A stretch of 63,055 nt of DNA, taken from Corallochytrium limacisporum (lineage: Eukaryota > Opisthokonta). Positions within the stretch are counted from its first letter, which is position 1, and every line of letters starts with the position of its first letter. The notes below the pieces were generated by a model. The model was given only the letters and a program-made list of their open reading frames with translations, was not told the origin of the DNA and did not search any database. The position numbers were made by a program, and so were the translations under genes. Below, one piece after another: positions 54,001 through 63,055 of this stretch. Location of the stretch: NCBI GenBank assembly GCA_002811645.1, contig PDIP01000009.1, positions 134,150 through 197,204 on the forward strand, in the 5' to 3' direction.

Positions 54001-57000
54001 GTCATTTGATCGGGGGATGCAGAGCCCCTCGAGGCACAGTGCCCGCCCAGAACCGGCTCCTTCCGATTTGTGCAAGTTCACTGTCCATATTCACTCTCAA
54101 TTGCTTGACAGACAAGTATTAAACTCTAATTCAAATAGAGATCTAGTTTTCGCACATGGTCTTTGGGCATTCGATGCTGTGCTATATTAGAAAGCACAAG
54201 CCTATGGCAGCAAACACGATGCGTTTCAAAATCTGTGTAGAACACCCAGTAAAACTTCCAAATAAGCGGGAGGCGACAGGCGGGAGCCGAGAGGTGCCTT
54301 CCGCGCACACGAACCCTTAGTTCGCTGAACTCGGTGCGCTCCCTCCTATCCTATTGGCTTTGCTACACGAAAGCAAAGAAGATCCAGAGTGTGGGTCCCT
54401 GCACGAGCCAGGGTCGGTTTCGTTGAAGGAAAATGAAGAATGTCGAAACACATGGTTTACCTTCGATCTTGGGCCGTTCCAAGTCTGTAATGAGCACACG
54501 GATATAGAAGGAGCGAAAAAAAAACAATACAGTCTCGTTGACTGCCAGAGTGATGAACTGCTTGGGCGGAGGGTGCTATTTGCGGATCTCTTTCCACCAA
54601 TCCACACCTGGTGACGGAGACGAAACCCAACGAAACCAGTACACCTACGACCGTTACCAATCAGTCCTTCTCCTCCCCCTTTCCGTCTATGTCTTTGTTC
54701 TCAGCTGTCAAACCGGCTTCTCTCTGCCCCCTCTTTTCCCCACGAAGTCAGCCAAGTCGGTGCAATCGACCCATCCGCCCGCGCACAAAAATCGGTATTC
54801 TTACTCTCTGGTGCTTCCGCTGGCTCACTGGTTCTCTACCTTCTACCTCGGCTGTCCGTCCATTGCCGGGTCCCAGAGTCTCTAAACCCGCAAGGGTGGA
54901 CAGTTTGTATGCTGCTTCGATTGGGGGAGGGTGCAAGCTAGGGTTCAGCTTAAGTCACAACAAGATCCTTGGGGCTCCACAGCATCCCATGCACCCGCTG
55001 CGGGGTGAGGACGTCTAGAAAATGGGCGAAGCCTGTACTAAAAGAACTGCAGCGCTGGTGTATGATGGTATGGACCATCGTCTGCTCACTCCGCAAATAG
55101 TCCCCGATGTCGCATCCATGGAGCTCGATATTCCCTCGACGCTATCGTGATGATGCTGGTGCTGCATCTTATGTGTTTGGGTGTGCACTCCCGCGGTCTT
55201 CCTTGTAAGTTTTGCTTTCATGACAAACACTTTCTGAGTGGTAGTTTATTTCTCAGTTTCGACGGGGAGAGAGAACGCTCCCGATCGAGCCCACAAACCC
55301 GCGTCAGAGCCACTCAACCATAGTCGATCTGGTTCACCCTTTCTTTCTGAACTTCTTTCCTTCCAGTTTTCGTCTTACGCGGCCGCAGTGTCAACACTTC
55401 GAGTTGCCAACGGGCCTTATTTTTAGGACCAGTAACCGAAACCGCTTCGCCACCTTGCCCACATCACCGGCCTCGAGATATCCAACTAGGGATCGTCCTA
55501 CGATCCAAGAGAGTTGTCCAATCCCACATTTTCTTCCTGGAGATTTCTTGTTGAGACCATCCCTAGTTTGTACCAGTAGCAATAAACAGCACTTAGTTCC
55601 CTGGCTATATGCCGTCCAGTGTCTGTGCGGTCGGTAATAGTCAGACGCAGAACCACTGTGGGTAAAGCATACGGTTCTCGCGATGTACGGTCTTTGTTGG
55701 CACTGGTCTCTGTGCGTTGGTTCGATACGGATTCTTCTCACCATGGTATTCCGATCGAAGTTATGGCACTATCGCCGATTTTTTGCCTCTCGTGGAGATG
55801 GCACATAAACTACGGGTTTTGGGAACTGACAGATCTTGGCACCAAATTGCATAGTGATCCCGATTGTTGATCTGCAGGGCGCCACCATGGTGCAGAGCTC
55901 AGCCTTATGTGAAGAAAGCAGAAATTACGTACACTTTATGGATGGCAGGCAGAGCTCATTCCCTGTCAAGAGTAGGAGGTAAAAGTAAGAGGCGTAAGTC
56001 ATATGTCGTTACCATTGTGTTCACAAAAGGTCCGTCCTAGGAAACTGGTACTTCCTGCTCTGACCTTGGAGTGTTGTGTGCTTGCAATGTACTGCGCACT
56101 TCGAAGGAGTAGTGAAGAGCGAATGGATAGTAACGCGAGGAGAGTTCCTATCGGTTCAAAGGCCGGTTCACCAGCAGCACTCTGTTTACCGCAAGCTTCA
56201 CCAGCATAAACAAAGTGCACAGCTAGGTGCCTGGGATTTGAACTGAAAATATTTAAATAAAATAATGAATCAAAAATATATTTCCATTTCACATCAAATT
56301 TAATCACAGCAGCCTATGAATTTTATGTCCGGATCAATCGTGCAACACTCAAAAATGGACTCCTGATCGATGTGGACAGACGAGTCGATTGTTGCCACTG
56401 GGTTTGTCAATGGGGACCTCTTTCTGAACGCTTGCTTGTGTCTTACAAGTGCGGACATCCAAGCATGCTCCTGTCTCCCCATCCAGTAGCAAACAGTGGC
56501 GGGTCCCTAGTATGCGGCAAGCCCGTGTTCTCGCACCTTAGAAGCATCTTCAGCTCTCCGACCGCCACCGATACCCTCGCAAGCACCTAAAAATGTTTGA
56601 TGTCATGTAGGTTGCATCAGATTCACCACCCTACGTACGAGCGCGCATTTCAGGGTTCGAAGAAATCACTACGTCAATGAGCGAGTCCAATTAAATCGAG
56701 TTTCAAATCCCTCTGTGCATGTCCAACCCACATCATACGTCCTTCCCCTTGCCATCATCATCGTCACATAACATCGCGCGTTTCTGATACACTTTAAACC
56801 GCAATGTACACCGTGTCAGATTTTCGCCATTCAACATGCTCGCTCTAGGTCCGGCTGGAGTAATAATAGCGCACAGGCATCCCACCCTAGCGAGTAGTAA
56901 GTGCCCATGGACAAGGCGAGGCGAGGTGGAGCCAAATGGGCCAGGACTCTTGGAAGCCGTAGGGGCGGGTGTGTATCGTATGGGTCCGTCCCCCTTTTCG

Positions 57001-58796
57001 TGTCTATTGGGGCCCCCGCCTTGGACTGCAGCCCTCTTTGCTGACCCCTAATCTTTTAAAAAAACGACCGCCTACCCTTTTCATCCTCCTTATTTCCCAT
57101 GAAGTCCGCTGACATGTCGGGCCATGGTGCCCAGTATTCAAGGTAATGCAAGATGAATAAAGAAGATGTACTGGGTGATACTACTGTCCTACCATCTCAC
57201 TAGGTGAGCTCGCGAATTATAGTGGTAAGATCCAAACATACATTTAATACACAAATGGTTTGTGGAAATGAGCACATCAAGGCACTACGTACATCTTAAC
57301 TCGGTTCATCATCAGGAACGGGGAAAGCCGAGCCAAGATGTCAGCAGACATCAGCACAAGTATGAAGAATGCCCATGTCCAATGACACACAATCCACAAT
57401 CAGTCCATTACTTTTGCATCATGGTGGTGACTGATGCGTTCCCTTTTCTGCAGGTTGGTAGCTTTAAAAGTTCCTCTGTGCCCGGGTTCTCCCCGAAACG
57501 AGAAACTTTTGGTCGTGTGCGCAGCGGGGATGTAAGGGGGGGGAGCAAAAGAAAGTCGTAAGATCCAAGATCCACACCAAAAGTCGGAGCACAGTGTGAG
57601 TGACGCAGAACTGGTGGGTGCTGCTGCGGGTGTGCTTTGCATTGCAGCAGTTTGACAGTGCTTGTAGACTCTTTGGGTGTGGTGTGTGGAAACAGTTCCG
57701 TTTCAGCTGTCTCCCGTGCCTTCGTATGATGCTGCTTTGCGTTTAGATGACTCCGGTGACTTTGCATTTCGCACACAGTTTTGTGCTCAGCAGTTCTCGC
57801 CAGTTCACGGGGTCGTTGTGATCTTTCCCACCCTTACCCCCGTGGCGCTGTGAGCCGTGTCGTGAGGATGTACGCACACACCGGGACCCCGTCAACGATG
57901 CCAATGCATTCATTCAATATACATGTCCCAGTTTGATAATCTTGGACCATTGATGGGAAAGTCCCGGACAAAAACCCATGCTCCGCTAGCACAGAACCAA
58001 ACTCTAATGAGAAGCTGAAGCAATCGAGGACACCAACTTTTCTTATGGACTTATCCAACCATTGCGTTCCAAATATATACCAAAGCCTTCCTCATCTCCC
58101 ACTTCCGAAACCCCCGCCAAAGGAGACGGAGATTTCTTGTTTTAGCTTTCGCAGTTTGCGAAAATTTCGATGTGTTTTCCTCCGTGTCTTTTTAGTTCCA
58201 TATTTTTTTATTGTATTTTCCATTTCGTTCTTGTTCGATGGTTTGAAAATGAATTGCTCTTCTGCGGGGAAGATCGGACCCCTCCTCTCCCCAACTAAAA
58301 AAAAACAAAAAGAGAAGACCTCTTTCTCGCTCTTGCAGGAAAGTTTCTTTTGCTCCTTAATAAAAATGACAGAGACCAATTTTTTTTTTAGCGTTCTCAA
58401 GCGCATTGAAGTTCTACTTTAATAACCCCCCCCCCCGCTTCTACGCCTCGCTCCCGTTTCTTCCCAGGCGAGACCGGGAGACAAACGACAAGCCATTGCA
58501 ATGGGAGAGAGATCACGCGAGTAGAGTTTCCCTTATTTTTTTTCTGTATCCTGTATTTTTTTCCTTTTTATCGAATGGTTTCCATACGACACCACCTTTG
58601 GAAAGATATACTCTGTCGGTCGGTTTACAAGGAACTAAGGTGCGCACCCTAGACCTTCGCTTTTTCATCCGCATCCCTGGTCATGTCTAGGGTTTCATAA
58701 TAAACATATTGTCAGTTTCCTATAATTCTGGATTCGTATTAATGTGCGTATTCTATAGCAAGCATTGGTCATTTAATCGCGGAGTGAGGTAGGCAG

Positions 58797-58843
58797 AAAG
58801 AGAGAGAGAGAGAGAGAACACGCAGAGAGAGAGAGAGAGAGAC

Positions 58844-58896
<53 letters not shown>

Positions 58897-58905
58897 CAGG
58901 GAAGG

Positions 58906-58971
<66 letters not shown>

Positions 58972-58985
58972 CAGGGAAGGCCGAG
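58797..58985. repeat. GA microsatellite with 75-bp higher-order unit
   Basis: Long (GA)n arrays interrupted by CACGC and ACAGAC variants. The 20-base unit GGGAGGCAGGGAAGGCCGAG occurs at 58891-58910 and again at 58966-58985, so array plus unit repeats with a 75-bp period. Open frames across it (Ser-Leu repeats on the minus strand) are artefacts of the dinucleotide. Confidence 0.95.
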
Positions 58986-60634
58986 CCACTCAGTACGCGC
59001 GCTTTGGTCCGGAAAAATCTCAAGCCAGCTCTGAGTGTGATGCAGCGAAGATGTCGTTCGATCATGCATCCCACATGCATCCACCCGCTGTGGATTTTGA
59101 ATCATGTGTGGAAAGCATTGGGTAAACCCCCTTTACATTGATTATGAATAATTGGTGCGATGCCTGATGGAATACTGATGGCGCCTCCTGCACAACTCCG
59201 GCGACCACAACTTGCCACATGACTGCACTGTTGTTGGTGTGACTCATGTCCGTTCTTTGCCTGATCGAAGAGGATTGGTTTGTATGTGATGCACATCGCT
59301 TAACTGATGGAACCCAGTGCTACAATTAATAAGTTGGAAGGAGCTACAATGAGCTCTGAGGTCCGCGGACAATAGGGGGGCGCGGGCTTTGCAATTTGAG
59401 CCAGGGCAATAACCCATCCTACCCTCACAGGTTTCTTGCTTACGGATTGTGGATTCGTCTTCGCAAGTCATCCACTGGCATCGTAAATCCCAACGGGAAC
59501 TCTACACACTCTAGCTGTTCCCTTTATAGATCCCTCACTATCGCAGCATGACCCAGAGAATCAGATGATATACACTTTCCTTCATCAATGGGATTCCATT
59601 GACAAGCTCCTCCCTCATCCGGCCCCCGTCTTCTTGCTGTCATTTTCTTCGTCGCAGCGACACCAGAATCTTGAAACTGAAATGAGAGTGCTCAAGGCTA
59701 TATCGCACATTACACTCTGCGCAGACCAGCCCAGCCCGTCTGAGGGTTGTCTTCGTTGGCGCTTCCCTATTCGTTGTCCTATTTGCATTTGCTTCAAAAA
59801 ATGAGTATTTATCAGAACGATCATGTTTCGCAAAATGATAAGGGCAGTTTTACGGGATCCTCGGTTCCAAGTTCGTGCGTGCCGTGAGAATCGTGTTTCG
59901 GTGGGGCAGCCGAGAGCATATCTGCCGCCCCACTCCAGCACAGGAGCAGCTGACCTGCGGGACAGAAAAGGAAACTGGTACTCGACTGTGTGTGGCGTGT
60001 CTAGACAGTGCCCTGCAACGGTGCTAAATCATCGAAACTGTGCACCTGTACACGAAATGAAGACTCCGTGGAGTACTCCACTGAGTCGAGCGCAGTGGGA
60101 AATGTCAAAATGCTTGACCCGTTCGACAGAGGAGAGGGGTGGACCGCGAAACCACAGGGATACACAGGTAACTCTCTGTTCTGGTGAGGTCAGCAGCTCC
60201 GACACACTGCTAATGCTTCTTGCAGCCATCATCTTTTGAGTGAATGGTCCGCAGGCGCAAAGGTGGTGTTCATACACAGATGACAAGGGTACTCTGAAAC
60301 ATTGTGTGGGTGTCGTTTCGTCCTGTTATCCAAAACTTTAACTGGGGCCTGAAGAATTCATTGTCAATGTTGTCCGGAAAACTCAAGAACATCTCCGACG
60401 CGGATCAATTTGACGCTATCCCATCCCTCACCACACACTAAAGAGCCCAGAAGTTGAGCCGGCCCCTGGCGCAGACCACTGTCAGAGTTCGGTTCTCGTG
60501 CCGATTCAAACCAAATGTGGGAAGGGGGGGGGGGCTACAAGGTCCCGGTCGAACATCTAAACAGACAACAATGCATCAATAGGGAGTAGATGGCGCTGCC
60601 TAGCGGGTGACGGGCCTGTGGTATCTGATGAACT

Positions 60635-60754
60635 TGTAGTGTGGCTCAGTGGGTTTTCTGCGTACCCGGTTGGACGGGTAAGCCCCGGACCTGAAAGTCC
60701 AATCTTGGCACAAGAGTCACCACCAGGGGTGCTACTGGTAGATGACCCACTACA
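60635..60754 (+). ncRNA. Candidate structured RNA or tRNA-derived element
   Basis: A 7-bp closing stem can form between TGTAGTG (60635-60641) and CACTACA (60748-60754). Directly after the 5' strand comes TGGCTCAGTGG (60642-60652), a perfect tRNA A box at exactly the tRNA position. Inside are three hairpins: TACCCG/CGGGTA (60663-60680), GGAC/GTCC (60687-60700) and ACCAG/CTGGT (60722-60739). A good B box is missing (GGTAGATGACC sits where it should be), and the D stem does not form, so it is not a normal tRNA. It may be a decayed tRNA, a retroposon head or chance. Confidence 0.25.
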
Positions 60755-61246
60755 CACCAAGTGAGATCACAACAGAAAGACGACCATGGATGGTGGCGCC
60801 TCTGGGAAGTATGTCTCGGGCTGGAGAGTGCTTGCGCAGAGGCCAACCGTCGGCTCATAGGGGCTGTATGGGAACGGCTCCTTTTGTGACCGGTATGTTT
60901 TTCCTCCCTTGTAGGCTCTGTCGCCGCACCTCTAGGGGAGGCAGGTTAGGCAGCGCCGCAAGCCATTGGATATGGAGACCGGCGCACACCATCCCCTTCC
61001 GCAGTCTTCCCTCTCTCTACGGTGGTTGTGTGCCGTTAATTACCGGGAGGAGCGCGCCCCAGTCTTAGAGGGAAGAGAAAGGAGCAGAGACCCGCCCTCT
61101 GAACCCACTCCCCGGCTGTCAAATCTTTACGCGGACAGCAAGTTCAGACTACCACCTTTTCACGTTTGGGAGTTAAACGGTAGGTGCGGAGGGAAATATT
61201 TCTTTGTGGCTCCGGTGCGACCAGCGATACTGAATGTACCGAGACC

Positions 61247-61549
61247 ATGAATGTGTTGCTGATGCCGTTGCTGATCCTAGCCGTATTTTTCCCAGGAACG
61301 CCTATATTTGCTATAATAACAGGGCAGCAAAACCTGTGGTCAACGAGAAACGAAAAAGACGTTGATAGTTCCTTTCCTTACCCACCCCGTTCGAGTACAT
61401 ACCCTCCGGCTGGTATAGTGGGAGTATACGGGGCGGGTGATGGGAGTCAAGCAAGTCGCCAGGACGTGGGATTTGCAATATGGTACACACCGGAAAACGT
61501 TCCTAACGCGCCACTTGGTCGAATGGCCTCCTGGGTATTTAAAATTTAA
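61247..61549 (+). CDS. Hypothetical 100-residue ORF with signal-peptide-like start
   Basis: ATG at 61247; the product begins MNVLLMPLLILAVFFPGTPI, a hydrophobic stretch like a signal peptide or membrane anchor. A Ser/Pro/Gly-rich hydrophilic part follows, ending GRMASWVFKI. No domain recognised. It lies 99 bp before the next small ORF on the same strand. It could be chance or one exon of a spliced gene. Confidence 0.2.
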   Translation: MNVLLMPLLILAVFFPGTPIFAIITGQQNLWSTRNEKDVDSSFPYPPRSSTYPPAGIVGVYGAGDGSQASRQDVGFAIWYTPENVPNAPLGRMASWVFKI

Positions 61550-61648
61550 TTTTGTTCAGGAGGAATCAACATTTGTGATAGATCATACCAAAGCGATAAG
61601 TCCGTGTAAGAGAAATTAGATAGAAAGAAATAAAACCAGGTCAATTCC

Positions 61649-61879
61649 ATGCAAAGCAGCACTGATACCGGACGTCATCTTACCCTAGATGGCACTGGCG
61701 GTCCGGATCCCATTCAGTCCGAATTCGACGAGCACCCCATTTTTTCTGCATACCACCAATTTTACAGCTTTTTTGCCAACAAGAGTGAGGCAGCTGCACC
61801 CGCATCATCCGTACTAGGCGACTCCATCTTCCAATGGTACCATACGCTATATACCCATCTAACTGGTGGGAACCAGTAA
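61649..61879 (+). CDS. Hypothetical 76-residue protein
   Basis: A small ORF from the ATG at 61649, preceded by an AG-rich leader (AAAGAAATAAAACCAGG). The product MQSSTDTGRHLTLDGTGGPD has an aromatic middle (FSAYHQFYSFFANK) and a WYHTLYTHL end. An AATAAA 71 bases past the stop supports a real short transcript. No domain recognised. The leader, ATG, and polyadenylation signal make it more credible than other small frames in the region. Confidence 0.4.
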   Translation: MQSSTDTGRHLTLDGTGGPDPIQSEFDEHPIFSAYHQFYSFFANKSEAAAPASSVLGDSIFQWYHTLYTHLTGGNQ

Positions 61880-62192
61880 ATTAGAAACGTAACTTATCAT
61901 CTCATGTGAACACAACGAGTAAGACATGTTTAGTCCATTGAACCTATGAAATAAAGTATTTAATGAACGTAGTTTGCATTTCAACTTAGCCAACCATACA
62001 ATTTAACCAACCACGATCCACAGCTTGTTCCAGTAAGTACGCAGCTCGCTTTCCAACGCCGTGTGCATGCATGTTTGTCTGTGTTGGATTCACAATATGT
62101 GTCTATGTCACAACCGTTAGGTATCACGTTTTTATTTTCTGTAACAAATCTATGTAGTATGCATCATATTGTAGACATGGGCGCGATTGCGC
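61880..62192. other. Convergent 3' region of two small ORFs
   Basis: 313 bp between stop codons on opposite strands. Apart from the AATAAA nothing is recognised. Confidence 0.4.
61950..61955 (+). terminator. AATAAA polyadenylation signal
   Basis: A canonical signal 71 bases after the stop of the 76-residue ORF. Confidence 0.45.
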
Positions 62193-62624
62193 TTATTCTT
62201 GGTCTGCTGTCATTGGCTCCAGGACATCATGGAGCGGACTCTGTGCATCGACTCCAAGATCATCCATGCTCCACAAGGCACTCTCCAAGCCAGGAGATCC
62301 CCAGGTTAGGGACTCCACTGTGCAGTCGGACTCGATGAGGGCGGTGAAGCCAGCATCGGCCTGTTGAAGCCGGAGGGGCACTGGCGGGGGAGACGGAACG
62401 TCCTTAGGTTCCTGGAAGAAGGACGATGGTAATGTTGCCGCATCCATTCCATAGGGAACAAGCGGTAAGGGACTAGGCTTGGTTTGTTGCTCTGATTGCT
62501 CTGACTTCTGTTGCTCTGCCTGGAGCCCGGAGGATGTGCCCAGCACATCATCAATGTCTGCACAGTCGTGCATCAGAGCGTCTACTTGTAGCTCCAGGAG
62601 AATGTTTTGAATCTTCACATCCAT
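62193..62624 (-). CDS. Hypothetical acidic Gln/Ser/Pro-rich protein
   Basis: A 143-residue product from the ATG at 62622-62624. It starts MDVKIQNILLELQVDALMHD, a likely amphipathic helix, followed by DCADIDDVLGTSSG and a Gln/Ser/Glu-rich stretch. The Pro-rich middle leads to an acidic, aromatic C-terminus (TWGSPGLESALWSMDDLGVD). This composition resembles transcription activation domains or coactivator subunits. No domain is recognised. Spliced partners upstream of 62624 are possible. Confidence 0.45.
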   Translation of the reverse strand: MDVKIQNILLELQVDALMHDCADIDDVLGTSSGLQAEQQKSEQSEQQTKPSPLPLVPYGMDAATLPSSFFQEPKDVPSPPPVPLRLQQADAGFTALIESDCTVESLTWGSPGLESALWSMDDLGVDAQSPLHDVLEPMTADQE

Positions 62625-63055
62625 TTCATCTAATCGCTTAACTTCGCGGTGCTATTTGGTTCCTTCGTTGGCACTTAACACAGGTGCCACAGGCTGCTCA
62701 TCGACTACTTTTTACTCAAATAGCGGGGAACAAGCTGCGAACAAAGATCCGCAGCCAGCCGAATACATTTATCCATCGATCCGTCTCAAACACCTGATGG
62801 GCCAGGCATAAACTACACCAGTCACTCTATGCATAAGGTCGTTACAGCACACTTTTCCTACCGTGCCTTCCAAACACAGTCCGGCGAGGGAAGCTGTGGA
62901 CCGCCAGCGTACAATAGAGAGGAAATGGGGCTAGTTCGTGCTTAGAACCGGTACTTGGTACACCCGCGCATCAACCGTGGGGGGCCCGTCCCCTTTTGTT
63001 CTCCCCGTCTTCCCCCCTTAATCCCGCCCCCCCTCCCCCCTTTCCTCTCTACTTC
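62625..63055. other. Right edge, no gene seen
   Basis: 431 bp upstream of the last ORF, ending in C-rich sequence (CCCGCCCCCCCTCCCCCC). Nothing further recognised. Confidence 0.4.

Larger units (their letters stand above)
50108..61246. other. Gene-poor 11-kb stretch
   Basis: No convincing conserved protein was found over 11 kb, against one gene per about 2 kb to the left. Short frames are frequent but lack domains; those at about 53309-53704, 53762-54190 and 54354-54614 (plus strand) are the least noise-like and remain unassigned. The stretch is rich in homopolymers: G or C runs near 50530, 51065-51086, 51886, 52940, 53048, 57538, 58426 and 60523. It also holds the GA microsatellite and a hairpin-rich tRNA-like element, both listed separately. 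The spacer could be regulatory, hold non-coding RNAs, contain spliced genes with very short exons, or be repeat-derived. Confidence 0.6.

Noticed and set aside
53309-54190. Possible decayed transposon or spliced gene
   Set aside because: Some plus-strand frames have protein-like composition, but no reverse transcriptase, transposase or other motif could be recognised and no terminal repeats were seen.
58753-59105. Ser-Leu repeat proteins on the minus strand
   Set aside because: Translation of the GA/CT microsatellite, open in every frame.

Overview
The window is nuclear DNA of a eukaryote with few introns. Of about 25 convincing protein genes, only two show a clear spliceosomal intron (the Rab14 gene and the ABCC transporter gene, both GT-AG). 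The gene set combines Rab14, Leo1, UVSSA, WDR48/UAF1, MUL1, NUDT9, MGME1, TMEM50, TGDS and a three-finger Sp/KLF-like factor with a prephenate dehydratase, an enzyme animals lack. This mixture suggests a single-celled protist near the animal-fungal lineage, such as a unicellular holozoan. That placement is an inference from gene content and no species is claimed.

Layout. Bases 1 to 50 kb are gene-dense, about one gene per 2 kb, on both strands, often in tail-to-tail pairs 60 to 130 bp apart. In order: FAM177-like, a tandem-cupin 3-hydroxyanthranilate dioxygenase, a complex III small subunit (QCR10/UQCR11), MTO1, SEC11, a giant coiled-coil protein, a nucleotide-sugar transporter, prephenate dehydratase, WDR48, ribosomal protein S3a, Rab14, a large probably mitochondrial helical protein, MGME1, the 2-oxodicarboxylate carrier, MUL1, NUDT9, TMEM50, an MGMT-type DNA repair protein, HEMK1, TGDS, a small unknown acidic protein, an MRP-type ABCC transporter, UVSSA, LEO1, an NDUFA11-like complex I subunit and the zinc-finger factor. 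From about 50.1 to 61.2 kb there is almost no recognisable coding sequence. That stretch holds homopolymer G/C runs, a GA microsatellite with a 75-bp period and a possible structured, tRNA-like element. Two or three small hypothetical ORFs sit at the right end.

Themes. About a third of the genes have, or probably have, mitochondrial jobs: tRNA wobble modification, mtDNA nuclease, release-factor methylation, respiratory complexes I and III, a carrier, and an outer-membrane E3 ligase. The dioxygenase (tryptophan breakdown) and the 2-oxodicarboxylate carrier (2-oxoadipate from lysine and tryptophan) touch the same catabolic area. UVSSA and LEO1, both tied to RNA polymerase II elongation and transcription-coupled repair, are convergent neighbours.

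The most unusual protein is the dioxygenase. Two bacterial/fungal-type cupin-plus-CxxC units are fused in tandem, and the first copy has lost all three metal ligands. In animal HAAO the catalytic cupin comes first and the inactive one second, so the order here is reversed. Intergenic DNA carries recurrent long G or C runs, some as C-run/G-run palindromes, and at two sites 29.6 kb apart a nearly identical 20-base motif follows a G run. A 106-base assembly gap lies in one such run.
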